From JAZNOQ01 sp045589215 (lineage in GTDB: Bacteria; Bacillota; Clostridia; Oscillospirales; CAG-272): a stretch of 11,334 nt of DNA. Under the pieces are notes generated by a model that did not search any database, was not told where the DNA came from, and saw nothing but the letters and a program-made list of their open reading frames with translations. Where the stretch lies: NCBI GenBank assembly GCA_045589215.1, contig JAZNOQ010000139.1, positions 1 through 11,334 on the forward strand. The letters are read 5' to 3'. Made by a program: the position numbers and the translations under genes. Below, one piece after another: positions 1-7,054 of the stretch (its first letter is position 1; each line of letters begins with the position of its first letter).

Positions 1-215
1 TTTGAATTGCCCCCGTAGGGCGGGGGCTTGCTCCCGCCGGAACACCCTCTCACCCGCTTCGCGGGAGCTCTCCCACAGGGAGAGGTGTCACGAAGTGACG
101 GAGAGGGCAAACGTAGGAGGACGCGCACGCGAGGTCGCCCTCTCCGCCTCGCGTTGCTCGGCACCTCCCCCGAGGGGGGAGGCTTCCTGTGACGTGAGGA
201 GCGAGCCCCTAAGTG
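1..215. repeat. GC-rich mosaic of inverted repeats (intergenic repeat element)
   Basis: This 215-base stretch has no credible gene but is packed with perfect inverted repeats. CCCCCG (10-15) pairs with CGGGGG (21-26). CCCTCTC (45-51) pairs with GAGAGGG (101-107) and encloses three adjacent hairpins: CCCGC/GCGGG (53-57, 61-65), CTCTCCC/GGGAGAG (68-74, 78-84) and GTCAC/GTGAC (87-91, 95-99). To the right, ACGCGAGG (127-134) pairs with CCTCGCGT (147-154), and CCTCCCCC (164-171) with GGGGGAGG (175-182). GGAGAGGGC (100-108) can alternatively pair with GCCCTCTCC (137-145). From memory, similar blocks are dispersed between genes in many gut Clostridia, so this is probably a non-coding repeat family. 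Copy number cannot be judged from one window. Confidence 0.7.
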
Positions 216-229
216 AATTACCCCACATC

Positions 230-258
230 TTGACACAAACGGAATTTTGTGTTATACT
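230..258 (+). promoter_or_regulatory. Sigma-A promoter of coaW
   Basis: The -35 box TTGACA (230-235) and -10 box TATACT (253-258) are separated by exactly 17 bases. Transcription would begin near 265, leaving a leader of about 29 bases with GGAGG (279-283) before the coaW start. The promoter lies immediately to the right of the mosaic repeat. Confidence 0.85.
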
Positions 259-293
259 ACATAGAAAGAATAAAATGTGGAGGTAACTCTGCT

Positions 294-1184
294 ATGGAAA
301 ACATAAAAAACAAACAAAATACCCGCCCTGAGGAAAAGCCTCGGGCGGTCATCGGCATCGACGTCGGCGGAAGCACGACAAAGATCGTCGGATTTCAGAA
401 CACAAACGGTCAGCACACCTTGATCGGTGAACCGCTGTTCGTTCGCGCGACCGATCCGATCACCTCGATCTACGGGGCATTCGGACGCTTCACCGCCGAA
501 AACGAGCTTGATCTCGCGGACATCGACCGCGTGATGATGACGGGCGTCGGCTCCTCGTATATATCAAAGCCGATCTACGGTCTCTCCTCCTCCCCCGTTT
601 CGGAGTTTCAGAGCATCGGGCTCGGCGGACTTTACCTCTCGGGGCTTGACGATGCGATCATCGTCAGTATGGGCACGGGCTCGGCACTGATCCACGCGAA
701 AAGAACGGCTGACGGCACACAGATCGATTATCTCGGCGGCACGGGTGTCGGCGGCGGCACACTGATGGGACTCACGAAGCGGCTGATCGGTGTCGATACG
801 ATCGAGCATATCGAGCAGCTTTGCCTTGACGGCGACCTCTCGAGCGTCGACCTGAGGATCAAGGATATGTATAAAAATAAGCCCCTCGACATCAACGCGG
901 ATCTCACCGCGTCAAACTTCGGCAAGCTCAGCGATATGGCGACGAATGCGGACATCGCACTCGGCGTTGCCAATATGGTCGGTGAGACGATCGCGATGAT
1001 GGCGGTCTTTGCCGCGCGCGGCTTCGGGCTCGACAAGATCGTTCTGACGGGCAATCTCTCAACCCTCACCCCCGTTCGTCAGGTCTTTGAGGAAATGACG
1101 AAGAAAGGACTGTTCGGGGTGGAATTCATCATTCCCCGCTACTCGCAGTTCGCGACGGTCATCGGTGCGGCACTTCAGGGGTAA
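294..1184 (+). CDS. coaW: Type II pantothenate kinase
   Basis: Phosphorylates pantothenate with ATP, the first step of coenzyme A synthesis, in the cytoplasm. The 296-residue product has the ASKHA/Fumble layout: phosphate-1 loop GIDVGGSTTK (21-30), a VSEFQSIGLGG block (102-112) whose Glu104 matches the family's catalytic acid, phosphate-2 SMGTGS (125-130), the glycine-rich GGTGVGGGT (148-156), and LTGNLS (251-256). Staphylococcus aureus CoaW has about 267 residues; the excess here is mainly a hydrophilic 17-residue N-terminal extension. The start at 294 is preferred over an upstream in-frame ATG at 249, because 249 lies upstream of the predicted transcription start and GGAGG sits 10 bases before 294. 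Single-gene unit with its own promoter and terminator. From knowledge of the family, type II enzymes are generally not strongly feedback-inhibited by CoA. Confidence 0.93.
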   Translation: MENIKNKQNTRPEEKPRAVIGIDVGGSTTKIVGFQNTNGQHTLIGEPLFVRATDPITSIYGAFGRFTAENELDLADIDRVMMTGVGSSYISKPIYGLSSSPVSEFQSIGLGGLYLSGLDDAIIVSMGTGSALIHAKRTADGTQIDYLGGTGVGGGTLMGLTKRLIGVDTIEHIEQLCLDGDLSSVDLRIKDMYKNKPLDINADLTASNFGKLSDMATNADIALGVANMVGETIAMMAVFAARGFGLDKIVLTGNLSTLTPVRQVFEEMTKKGLFGVEFIIPRYSQFATVIGAALQG

Positions 1185-1193
1185 TGAAACGAA

Positions 1194-1227
1194 AATGAGC
1201 TGAGTCAAATGACTCAGCCCATTTTTT
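1194..1227. terminator. Bidirectional intrinsic terminator between coaW and the Wzy-like gene
   Basis: GCTGAGTCA (1199-1207) pairs with TGACTCAGC (1210-1218). Beyond one mismatch the stem extends through GTAA/TTAC-type pairs outward (1194-1197 with 1220-1223). On the plus strand it is followed by six T (1222-1227); on the minus strand by a TTTTC tract. It can therefore serve both convergent genes. The stop codon of the minus-strand gene begins at 1226, inside the plus-strand T-tract. Confidence 0.85.
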
Positions 1228-2635
1228 ATTTTCTGTATTTCTTTTTTGGAATCGCGAAAAAGCGCGTGTTTCTTCCCTTATTCATCTCGTAATGCTTCTC
1301 GAGATATACGAATATCAGAACGGAGATCGCCGCGAACGGGATCGGAACGAACTCTCCGGGGTCGGTCTGCGAATAGAGCAGGATGCCGAGATAGGAGAGC
1401 GCGAGCGCGACCGTTTTCGCATTCGGACGGAAGAAGGAGAGCTTTACGCGGATCAGAAGCTGATACAAGAAGGCGGCGCATCCGACGAGCCCGAGGCTTC
1501 CCCAGATCTGCGGGAAATACAGGTGATACCACGAAATGCATCCGTCTGCCGCATAGATATCCGCGTTCTGATAGGAGCAGAAGCCGATGCCGAAAAGCGG
1601 ATACTGCCTGAAGTCCGAAAGCGAACGCAGAAGCAGTCTCCAGCGTGCCTCATCCACCGAGGCGATCCCGCCGTCAAGACGCGACGTGAGAAGCTTTGCG
1701 ATCGGCTCAAGGAAGAGATACGCAAGGAACCCGATCCAAGCCGCGACGATTACGAAGTTCAGGAGCTTATAGCGCCACGCCGTGTGGCTCATAAAGTAAT
1801 AGACAAGCACGATAAGGAGCATCAGAGACCCGAAGATCATCGCGGTGCGGGCGGCTGTCAGCAGCATCGCGCCGTAAAAGAAGCAGCCCACCGAAAAGGA
1901 GAGGATCCCGACCGCGGGATGCTTTTGTGCGTATCCCGCGAAATAAAACGGTGCGGGCAGGCAAAGAAGCAGGATATTCGCGATCGTATTGCGGTACGGG
2001 ATCAGATCGAAGTATTCCTGCACCCGAAGCACGCCCTCGGACCCGAACGTCCATCTTGCAAAATTCACACCGATGACCACGGTACAAAGGATGCCGGTAG
2101 AGACGAGCACACCGAGGAAGTACTGCATCTGATCGTATTTCTTTTCTCTTTTCACCTCGGATGCGAAGAGGAAATACAGAAGGACGAGCCCGACTGACAT
2201 CGCGAGGAGATAGTACCATACCGTGGGATCCTCAAAGTCGGTCATATCGAGGTTTCCGATGCCGCTGAGAAGGATCGCGACCGCCGTCGCGAGAATGCCC
2301 CAAAGGGTGATACCCGTGCGAAGCACCTTCTTTTTCGAGTAGCAGAAAAGATGAAGGATTGCCGCGGGGATCAATGTAAATCCGTACGGGATCCACGGCG
2401 TGAGAAGCTCGATCTTACCGATCATCGTCGTACCCAGCACGATAACGAAGAGCGTCGGAAGAAGTGCGGGGAAAAGATCGTCGGAAAGACAAAGCACGAG
2501 CGCAACGAGCTGTACCTCAACAAAGAGGACGGCGATCATTGCGTTTCCGCCGATGAGATAGCCGACCGAGGACAAAAGGAGCAGGAATATAGAATAATAT
2601 GGGGAAAGCAAAAGGGATCGAATTTTATTCAGCAT
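1226..2635 (-). CDS. O-antigen ligase/Wzy polymerase-like membrane protein
   Basis: A 469-residue integral membrane protein with roughly eleven to twelve hydrophobic segments and a large loop in the C-terminal third, the layout of the Wzy_C/O-antigen ligase superfamily. Recognisable blocks are LLTAARTA (258-265), corresponding to the conserved LTxSRgA-type helix, then EARWRLLLRSLSDFRQYPLFGIG with the loop around 329-351, and WYHLYFPQIWGSLGLVG (369-385), whose His371 matches the family's conserved histidine. Such proteins polymerise or transfer undecaprenyl-linked glycan on the outer face of the membrane; in a Gram-positive this would be a capsule, exopolysaccharide or teichoic-type polymer. 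Start at 2635 is supported by GGAG (2646-2649) 10 bases upstream. It is a single-gene unit with no flippase or glycosyltransferase beside it. Polymerase versus ligase cannot be decided from sequence alone. Confidence 0.8.
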   Translation of the reverse strand: MLNKIRSLLLSPYYSIFLLLLSSVGYLIGGNAMIAVLFVEVQLVALVLCLSDDLFPALLPTLFVIVLGTTMIGKIELLTPWIPYGFTLIPAAILHLFCYSKKKVLRTGITLWGILATAVAILLSGIGNLDMTDFEDPTVWYYLLAMSVGLVLLYFLFASEVKREKKYDQMQYFLGVLVSTGILCTVVIGVNFARWTFGSEGVLRVQEYFDLIPYRNTIANILLLCLPAPFYFAGYAQKHPAVGILSFSVGCFFYGAMLLTAARTAMIFGSLMLLIVLVYYFMSHTAWRYKLLNFVIVAAWIGFLAYLFLEPIAKLLTSRLDGGIASVDEARWRLLLRSLSDFRQYPLFGIGFCSYQNADIYAADGCISWYHLYFPQIWGSLGLVGCAAFLYQLLIRVKLSFFRPNAKTVALALSYLGILLYSQTDPGEFVPIPFAAISVLIFVYLEKHYEMNKGRNTRFFAIPKKKYRK

Positions 2636-2738
2636 TTCAGCATTTCTCCAAGGACAAGGTTATGTTTGACAGATCAAAAATGTTATCGGACGAACCGTCC
2701 GTTCTACGCCGCAAAGAGACGGCATAGCAATTCATCTT

Positions 2739-2767
2739 ATTATATCAAATATCCGCCCATTTGTCAA
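2739..2767 (-). promoter_or_regulatory. Consensus sigma-A promoter of the Wzy-like gene
   Basis: On the minus strand, TTGACA (2767-2762) and TATAAT (2744-2739) are separated by 17 bases, a perfect match to consensus. The predicted leader to the start at 2635 is about 97 bases and contains a small hairpin, GGACG/CGTCC (2688-2700). It lies just downstream of the nad operon terminator, so this gene is probably transcribed independently of the operon. Confidence 0.87.
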
Positions 2768-2800
2768 GACGTAAAAAGCAGACAAGAGAAAAGGATATAC

Positions 2801-2845
2801 AAAAACAGCAGAGGACCTCCCCGTTTTTTGCGGGTCAGTCCTCTG
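2801..2845 (-). terminator. Intrinsic terminator of the nad operon
   Basis: On the minus strand CAGAGGAC (2845-2838) pairs with GTCCTCTG (2816-2809). Inside is a second stem, CCCG/CGGG (2834-2831 with 2823-2820), with an AAAAAA-containing loop. The stem is followed by a run of five U (2805-2801) after a short CTG spacer. It lies 13 bases beyond the end of the HD gene at 2858. Confidence 0.85.
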
Positions 2846-2857
2846 TCGCGTACAGGA

Positions 2858-3451
2858 TCATTCGTCTTTTATGTTGCCCTTTTTCACGTTTTCGTTGACG
2901 ATTTCTTCGGTATAGCTCCAGATCCTCTCCGAGCCGAGCGCAGACGTCTTCTGTCTGTTTACCACCTTTGATCTTGTCACCTGATGCTCACGCCAATCCG
3001 CTCCGCCGTTGGAGTGATTGAGTAAAAGGGGCTGAAAATTGTCCATCGCCCTTGCAAATCTTGCTTCGGCAGATCCCGCGGCTTCAAATTCCTCAAACAG
3101 TGCGAGAAGCTCGTCTCGCTGATCGACAGGAAGCAAGCCGAAGATCCGCTCGGCGGCGCGCGCTTCCCTCTCCTTTTGCGATGCCAGGCCTTCCGTGTCG
3201 TAAGCGTAGGTATCGCCCGCGTCGATCTCCACGATATCATGAATGAGTGCCATCATCATAGCCTTGGCAACGTCGAAGCCTTCATTCGAATATTCCTTCA
3301 GAAGATAGATCATCATTGCCATATGCCACGCATGCTCGGCATCGTTTTCCCGTCTGCCGTGTCCGCTGAGGTGCGTTTGGCGCAGGATATTCTTCTCCTT
3401 GTCGGCTTCGAGAATAAAAGATAATTGCTTTTGAAAGCGTTCCTTCTCCAT
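2858..3451 (-). CDS. HD-domain phosphohydrolase, YfbR/HDDC2-like, last gene of the nad operon
   Basis: A 197-residue cytosolic protein of the HD_3/COG1896 type. The metal-binding pattern is complete: His40 in NDAEHAWH, His71-Asp72 in ALIHDIVEIDAGD, and Asp137 in RAMDNFQPLLLNH, with Glu75 in the HDxxE position. Characterised relatives such as E. coli YfbR remove phosphate from 5'-deoxynucleoside monophosphates; the true substrate here is unknown. SD GGAGG (3465-3461) lies 9 bases before the ATG, and the gene starts 15 bases after the niaR stop, so translation is probably coupled. Its place behind nadA-nadB-nadC-niaR suggests it acts on a pyridine or other nucleotide, but that is inference. The C-terminal 25 residues are charged and look disordered. 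Confidence 0.85.
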   Translation of the reverse strand: MEKERFQKQLSFILEADKEKNILRQTHLSGHGRRENDAEHAWHMAMMIYLLKEYSNEGFDVAKAMMMALIHDIVEIDAGDTYAYDTEGLASQKEREARAAERIFGLLPVDQRDELLALFEEFEAAGSAEARFARAMDNFQPLLLNHSNGGADWREHQVTRSKVVNRQKTSALGSERIWSYTEEIVNENVKKGNIKDE

Positions 3452-3466
3452 TGTGCCTCGCCTCCG

Positions 3467-3979
3467 TTATCGCTCGGGAACGATGTAATGCTTTTCGTCG
3501 AGTGCCGCTTCAATACGGTCGAGAACGGCATCGCTGTCCGCGCGGACCGTGTGGTAATGATATCCGCCCGTTATGTGCATCAGCTCGGTAGACTGTCCCG
3601 TTCGGACCCCCTCCATAAACTGCTTTACGTGCATCGGAGAAAAGATATTCAGCGCCGCCTCGATCTTTCCGTACACCTTATGCCACACGAACACGTCGAC
3701 CACCGTACCGCCAAGACCGACGATGCAGGACAGCTCGTCCTCGGTCTCCTCTGTCGTATGCTTTACCTTAAATACCCTCTCGGAAAAAGGAGATCTCTGC
3801 ATCACGTAGCCGTGTCTCGTCGAAAGGATCTCGCATCCCGTCCCCTTCAGTACGGTGATATCCTGCACGATGATCTGTCGGGAGATATTAAATTTTTGCG
3901 CAAGCTCGCTGCCCGAGATCGGTTCTTTAGAGGATAACAGTAAATTGACGATCGCTCTTCTTCGTTCGGCTACCTTCAT
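3467..3979 (-). CDS. niaR: NAD biosynthesis repressor NiaR (HTH_11 plus 3H domain)
   Basis: A 170-residue transcription factor. Residues 4-60 form a winged helix of the BirA/HTH_11 type (RRRAIVNLLLSSKEPISGSELAQKF, then NISRQIIVQDITVLK). Residues 70-170 form the 3H domain, with His74, Glu82, His100, and His141/His143 in GGYHYHT. The spacing of His74/Glu82 and of His141/His143 fits the metal site described for Thermotoga TM1602. Characterised NiaR (YrxA) proteins repress de novo NAD and niacin uptake genes when nicotinic acid is present. SD AGGAGG (3989-3984) overlaps the nadC stop, with a short 4-base spacer. Being fourth in the operon it regulates, it is probably autoregulated. Confidence 0.93.
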   Translation of the reverse strand: MKVAERRRAIVNLLLSSKEPISGSELAQKFNISRQIIVQDITVLKGTGCEILSTRHGYVMQRSPFSERVFKVKHTTEETEDELSCIVGLGGTVVDVFVWHKVYGKIEAALNIFSPMHVKQFMEGVRTGQSTELMHITGGYHYHTVRADSDAVLDRIEAALDEKHYIVPER

Positions 3980-3988
3980 AAGTCCTCC

Positions 3989-4840
3989 TCAGATCGCATG
4001 AAGATTTTTCAGCGAGAGGTCGAGGATCGGGGAGGAGTGAGTGAGTGCGCCGCTCGAAATGTAATCCACGCCGATATCCACAAGGCGTCCGACGTTCTCT
4101 CTCGTTACGTTTCCGCTGCATTCGGTCTCTGCCTTACCTCGGCAAAGCTCGACTGCCGTCTTCATATCCTCTACCGTCATATTGTCAAGCATAATGATAT
4201 CCGCACCCGCGTCAAGTGCCTCCTTCAGCATATCAAGGCTCTCGACCTCGATCTCGATCTTACGGACGAAGGGGGCGTATTCCTTTGCCATTCTGACCGC
4301 TTCCTTCACGCCGCCTGCCGCGCCGATGTGATTGTCCTTCAGAAGAATACCGTCGCTGAGGTTGTATCTGTGGTTATAACCACCGCCGACCTTGACCGAG
4401 TATTTCTCAAAAATACGCATATTCGGAGTGGTCTTTCTCGTATCAAGGAGCTTCGTTTTCGTGCCCTTCAGAAGATCTGCGATCTCGCGCGTATAGGTGG
4501 CGATACCGCTCATTCTCTGCAAATAGTTCAGCGCGGTCCTCTCGCCCGAAAGAAGCACGCGGATGTCGCCGCGCACAAGACCGAGCTTCTCGCCCTTCTT
4601 TACAGTATCGCCATCCTTAAAGTAAAAGATCACCTCGGTCTTTTCGTCAAGAAGCTCGAATACTCTCTTGAACACCTCAAGCCCCGCGATCACGCCTTCC
4701 TGCTTACAGATGAGGTCGACCTCGCCCGCCTGATAACGCGGCATGACCGAATTTGTGGTAATATCCTCGCTTGTGATATCCTCTCTGAGTGCCTGCAAAA
4801 TAAGCTCGTCTGCGTTCATTTTCATCGTGATGTTATTCAT
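3989..4840 (-). CDS. nadC: Nicotinate-nucleotide pyrophosphorylase (quinolinate phosphoribosyltransferase)
   Basis: Converts quinolinate and PRPP to nicotinate mononucleotide, CO2 and pyrophosphate (EC 2.4.2.19), the third step of de novo NAD synthesis. The 283 residues match the family's usual length. Visible motifs: ERTALNYLQRMSGIAT (100-115), TRKTTPNMR (134-142), GGGYNHRYNLSDG (152-164), LKDNH (167-171), EVES (198-201), LDN (218-220) and ISSGALTHS (261-269) near the C-terminus of the barrel. The ATG lies inside the end of nadB, overlapping it by 8 bases, with AGGAG about 10 bases upstream. Two further in-frame ATGs follow at codons 6 and 8, so the exact start is slightly uncertain. The niaR ribosome site is embedded in its stop. 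Confidence 0.96.
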   Translation of the reverse strand: MNNITMKMNADELILQALREDITSEDITTNSVMPRYQAGEVDLICKQEGVIAGLEVFKRVFELLDEKTEVIFYFKDGDTVKKGEKLGLVRGDIRVLLSGERTALNYLQRMSGIATYTREIADLLKGTKTKLLDTRKTTPNMRIFEKYSVKVGGGYNHRYNLSDGILLKDNHIGAAGGVKEAVRMAKEYAPFVRKIEIEVESLDMLKEALDAGADIIMLDNMTVEDMKTAVELCRGKAETECSGNVTRENVGRLVDIGVDYISSGALTHSSPILDLSLKNLHAI

Positions 4841-6110
4841 GGCTCATTCTCTCCTTTTCGATTGCCGCAAGAACGGCTGCCTTATATTCTTCCTTATAGT
4901 TTTCGTATTTGGTTTCGTCAATAGCGATCTCTCCGCTGGTCGTCAGGGGCGTGTAGCCCTCCATCATATGACGCGCCGCGCGCTTTGCAAACACAAGGCT
5001 CTCGAGAAGCGAATTGCTTGCGAGCCTGTTTCTGCCGTGAACTCCGTTGCACGCCGTCTCGCCCGCCGCATACAGACGCTCCATCGAGGTCTTGCTGTAT
5101 CTGTCTACGTCGATACCGCCCATAAAATAGTGCTGTGACGGCACGACGGGGATCGGCTCCTTCGTTGCGTCGTAGCCCTCTTCGAGGCAACGCTGATAGA
5201 TGTTCGGGAAGTGTGTCTTGATCTCTTCCTCGGGGATGGGTGCCATCGAGAGCCAGACGTGCCTACTTCCCTCCTTTTTCATTTCCGCGAAGATGGCATT
5301 TGCCACCACGTCACGCGGCAGAAGCTCGTTGACAAAGCGCTCTCCCTTGGAATTCAGCAGGATCGCGCCCTCTCCGCGCACCGACTCGGAAATGAGAAAT
5401 TCGCGACTGCCCTCCTTTTCGGTATAGAGGGTGGTGGGATGGATCTGAATATAATCGATATGCTGCAGTCTGATGCCGTATTTCAGCGCAAGCGCGATCG
5501 CGTCACCCGTCAGGTGCTTATAGTTCGTGGAATGCTCGAAGATACCGCCGATGCCGCCCGTTGCAAGCACGGTATAGTCAGCCTCAATCGCGGAATATAC
5601 ACCGTTTTCGTCGTGTCCGATGATGCCGTGGCATTCGTTACCGTCACAAATGAGGTCGACCATCGTATAGTTTTCGATGATGGTGATATTTTCCCTCGCT
5701 CTTGCGGTCTCGAGAAGATGCGAGGTGATCTCCTTGCCCGTCTCGTCCTCGTGGAACAGGATGCGCTGATTGGAATGCGCGCCCTCGCGGGTATAAACAA
5801 ATTCTTCCCCGTTCTTTTCAAAGCGGACGCCAAAGGAGACAAGATCGGAAATGACCTCCTGCGAGGAGTGGATCATGATATGTACCGAATCGGGATTGTT
5901 CTCATAGTGTCCCGCCTTCATCGTGTCCTCATAGAAGGAATCGTAATCGTCCTCGTCACGGAGGACACAGATCCCGCCCTGCGCGAGAAAGGAGTCGCTT
6001 CTACGAGCCTTGTTCTTTGTTACTACCGTGATACGCTTCTCCTTCGGCAAATTCAAGGCACAGTATAAGCCCGCGACACCGCTGCCGACAATTAAAATAT
6101 CCGTTTTCAT
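4833..6110 (-). CDS. nadB: L-aspartate oxidase, short form
   Basis: FAD enzyme that oxidises L-aspartate to iminoaspartate, which NadA uses. The 425-residue protein shows the dinucleotide fold ILIVGSGVAGL (5-15), DSFLAQGG (39-46), the FAD contact VLATGGIGG (181-189), IQIHPTTL (221-228), SESVRGEGA (241-249), LLPRDVV (263-269), QHYFMGGI (326-333) and HGRNRLASNSLLE (358-370). From memory of E. coli NadB, His224, Arg266, His327 and Arg362 correspond to its substrate-binding residues. E. coli NadB has about 540 residues; here the chain ends soon after the FAD domain, with little of the C-terminal helical domain. This seems common in Clostridia and the frame is intact. SD AGGAAGG lies about 8 bases upstream, just after the nadA stop (4-base gap). 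Confidence 0.95.
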   Translation of the reverse strand: MKTDILIVGSGVAGLYCALNLPKEKRITVVTKNKARRSDSFLAQGGICVLRDEDDYDSFYEDTMKAGHYENNPDSVHIMIHSSQEVISDLVSFGVRFEKNGEEFVYTREGAHSNQRILFHEDETGKEITSHLLETARARENITIIENYTMVDLICDGNECHGIIGHDENGVYSAIEADYTVLATGGIGGIFEHSTNYKHLTGDAIALALKYGIRLQHIDYIQIHPTTLYTEKEGSREFLISESVRGEGAILLNSKGERFVNELLPRDVVANAIFAEMKKEGSRHVWLSMAPIPEEEIKTHFPNIYQRCLEEGYDATKEPIPVVPSQHYFMGGIDVDRYSKTSMERLYAAGETACNGVHGRNRLASNSLLESLVFAKRAARHMMEGYTPLTTSGEIAIDETKYENYKEEYKAAVLAAIEKERMSHE

Positions 6111-6114
6111 TATT

Positions 6115-7026
6115 TTACCTTCCTAATTCGAGCATCCTGTCAAGCGGCTTTTGCGCCTTTTCTGCGACCGCCTCGTCCACAAAGACCTCATTGTCCTCCT
6201 TTTCCAGAGCGGAAAGGATATTTTCGAGTGTATTCAGCTTCATATCCGCGCAGCAAGGATGGGGCTCGGGATAGAAAAACTTCTTCGTGGGGTTATCTGT
6301 GATCAGCCTATAATCGACACCGTCCTCGGTGCAGATGATAAACTCACCTTGACTACTGTTCTTTGCGTATTCGATGATCTCCGCCGTGCTTCCGACAAAA
6401 TCGGACAGAGAAAGCACCGATTTGTCACACTCGGGATGCGTCAGGACAAGCGCATCGGGATGCTTTGTCTTTTCTTCCCTGACCTGTTCTGCGCGGATGG
6501 CGGCGTGGATCGGACAGCAGCCGTCGTTCAGAACGACGTTCTTTTCGGGGACCTGTTGTGCAACGAAACCGCCGAGATTTTTGTCGGGGACAAAAAATAT
6601 GTTTTTATTCGGCAATGCCTTGACGATCCTCACGGCATTGGACGAGGTCACGCACACGTCGCTCTCTGCCTTCAGCTCAGCCGTGGAATTGATGTAGCAT
6701 ACAACGGCGAGATCCTCGTACCGTTCCCGCATTTCTTCGATCTTCCCCTTCTTGACCATATGTGCCATCGGGCAGTCTGCCGTAAGATCGGGCATCAAAA
6801 CCTTTTTCTCGGGGTTTAAGAGCTTTGCGCTCTCTCCCATAAAGGAAACGCCGCAAAAGACGATGACATCCGCCGTGCTTTTCTTGGCGATTTTAGCAAG
6901 ATAGAAGGAGTCGCCTACGTAGTCCGCGATCTCCTGCGCCTCGGCGGGTGCATAATAGTGGGCAAGGATCACGGCGTTTTTTTCTTTTTTCAGCTTTAAT
7001 ATTTGTTCTTTCACTTGTCTTTTCAT
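6115..7026 (-). CDS. nadA: Quinolinate synthase
   Basis: Condenses iminoaspartate with dihydroxyacetone phosphate to quinolinate using a [4Fe-4S] cluster. The 303-residue protein has the three-fold domain repeat: AHYYAPAEAQEIADYVGDS (22-40), FCGVSFMGESAK (57-68), YINSTAELKAESDVCVTSSNA (111-131), FVPDKNLG (145-152) and LTHPEC (195-200). Cluster ligands are expected to be Cys85 (TADCPM), Cys171 in a CC pair (DGCCPIH) and Cys258 or 259 in a second CC pair (PHPCCADM). The doubled cysteines are unusual-looking and leave the exact ligands open. Start at 7026 is chosen because GAGAGG sits about 7 bases upstream and because an in-frame TTG at 7089 and ATG at 7062 fall inside the promoter's -35 and -10 boxes. 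First gene of the operon. Confidence 0.95.
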   Translation of the reverse strand: MKRQVKEQILKLKKEKNAVILAHYYAPAEAQEIADYVGDSFYLAKIAKKSTADVIVFCGVSFMGESAKLLNPEKKVLMPDLTADCPMAHMVKKGKIEEMRERYEDLAVVCYINSTAELKAESDVCVTSSNAVRIVKALPNKNIFFVPDKNLGGFVAQQVPEKNVVLNDGCCPIHAAIRAEQVREEKTKHPDALVLTHPECDKSVLSLSDFVGSTAEIIEYAKNSSQGEFIICTEDGVDYRLITDNPTKKFFYPEPHPCCADMKLNTLENILSALEKEDNEVFVDEAVAEKAQKPLDRMLELGR

Positions 7027-7054
7027 TTCTGACCTCTCGAGTTTCGCAATTAAC

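Noticed and set aside
45..107. tRNA gene suggested by the cloverleaf-like fold
   Set aside because: Arm lengths, loop sizes (3 bases) and the absence of T-loop and anticodon-arm signatures do not fit a tRNA.
2..286. Open frame of 94 codons on the plus strand at the left edge
   Set aside because: It runs through the inverted-repeat block, has Arg/Ser-rich composition, no ribosome site, and overlaps the coaW promoter and start.
249..293. Upstream ATG giving a longer CoaW
   Set aside because: It lies before the predicted transcription start and overlaps the -10 box; GGAGG is positioned for the ATG at 294.
2688..2700. Shared GACGGTTC octamer in the leaders of the Wzy-like and CapD-like genes
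   Set aside because: An 8-base match between two leaders of about 100 bases is not unlikely by chance, and the surrounding hairpins differ.
5211..6068. Long plus-strand open frames opposite nadB, nadC and the Wzy-like gene (for example 1292-2197, 3998-4924, 5211-6068)
   Set aside because: They are antisense shadows of well-supported genes, with no family motifs or ribosome sites.
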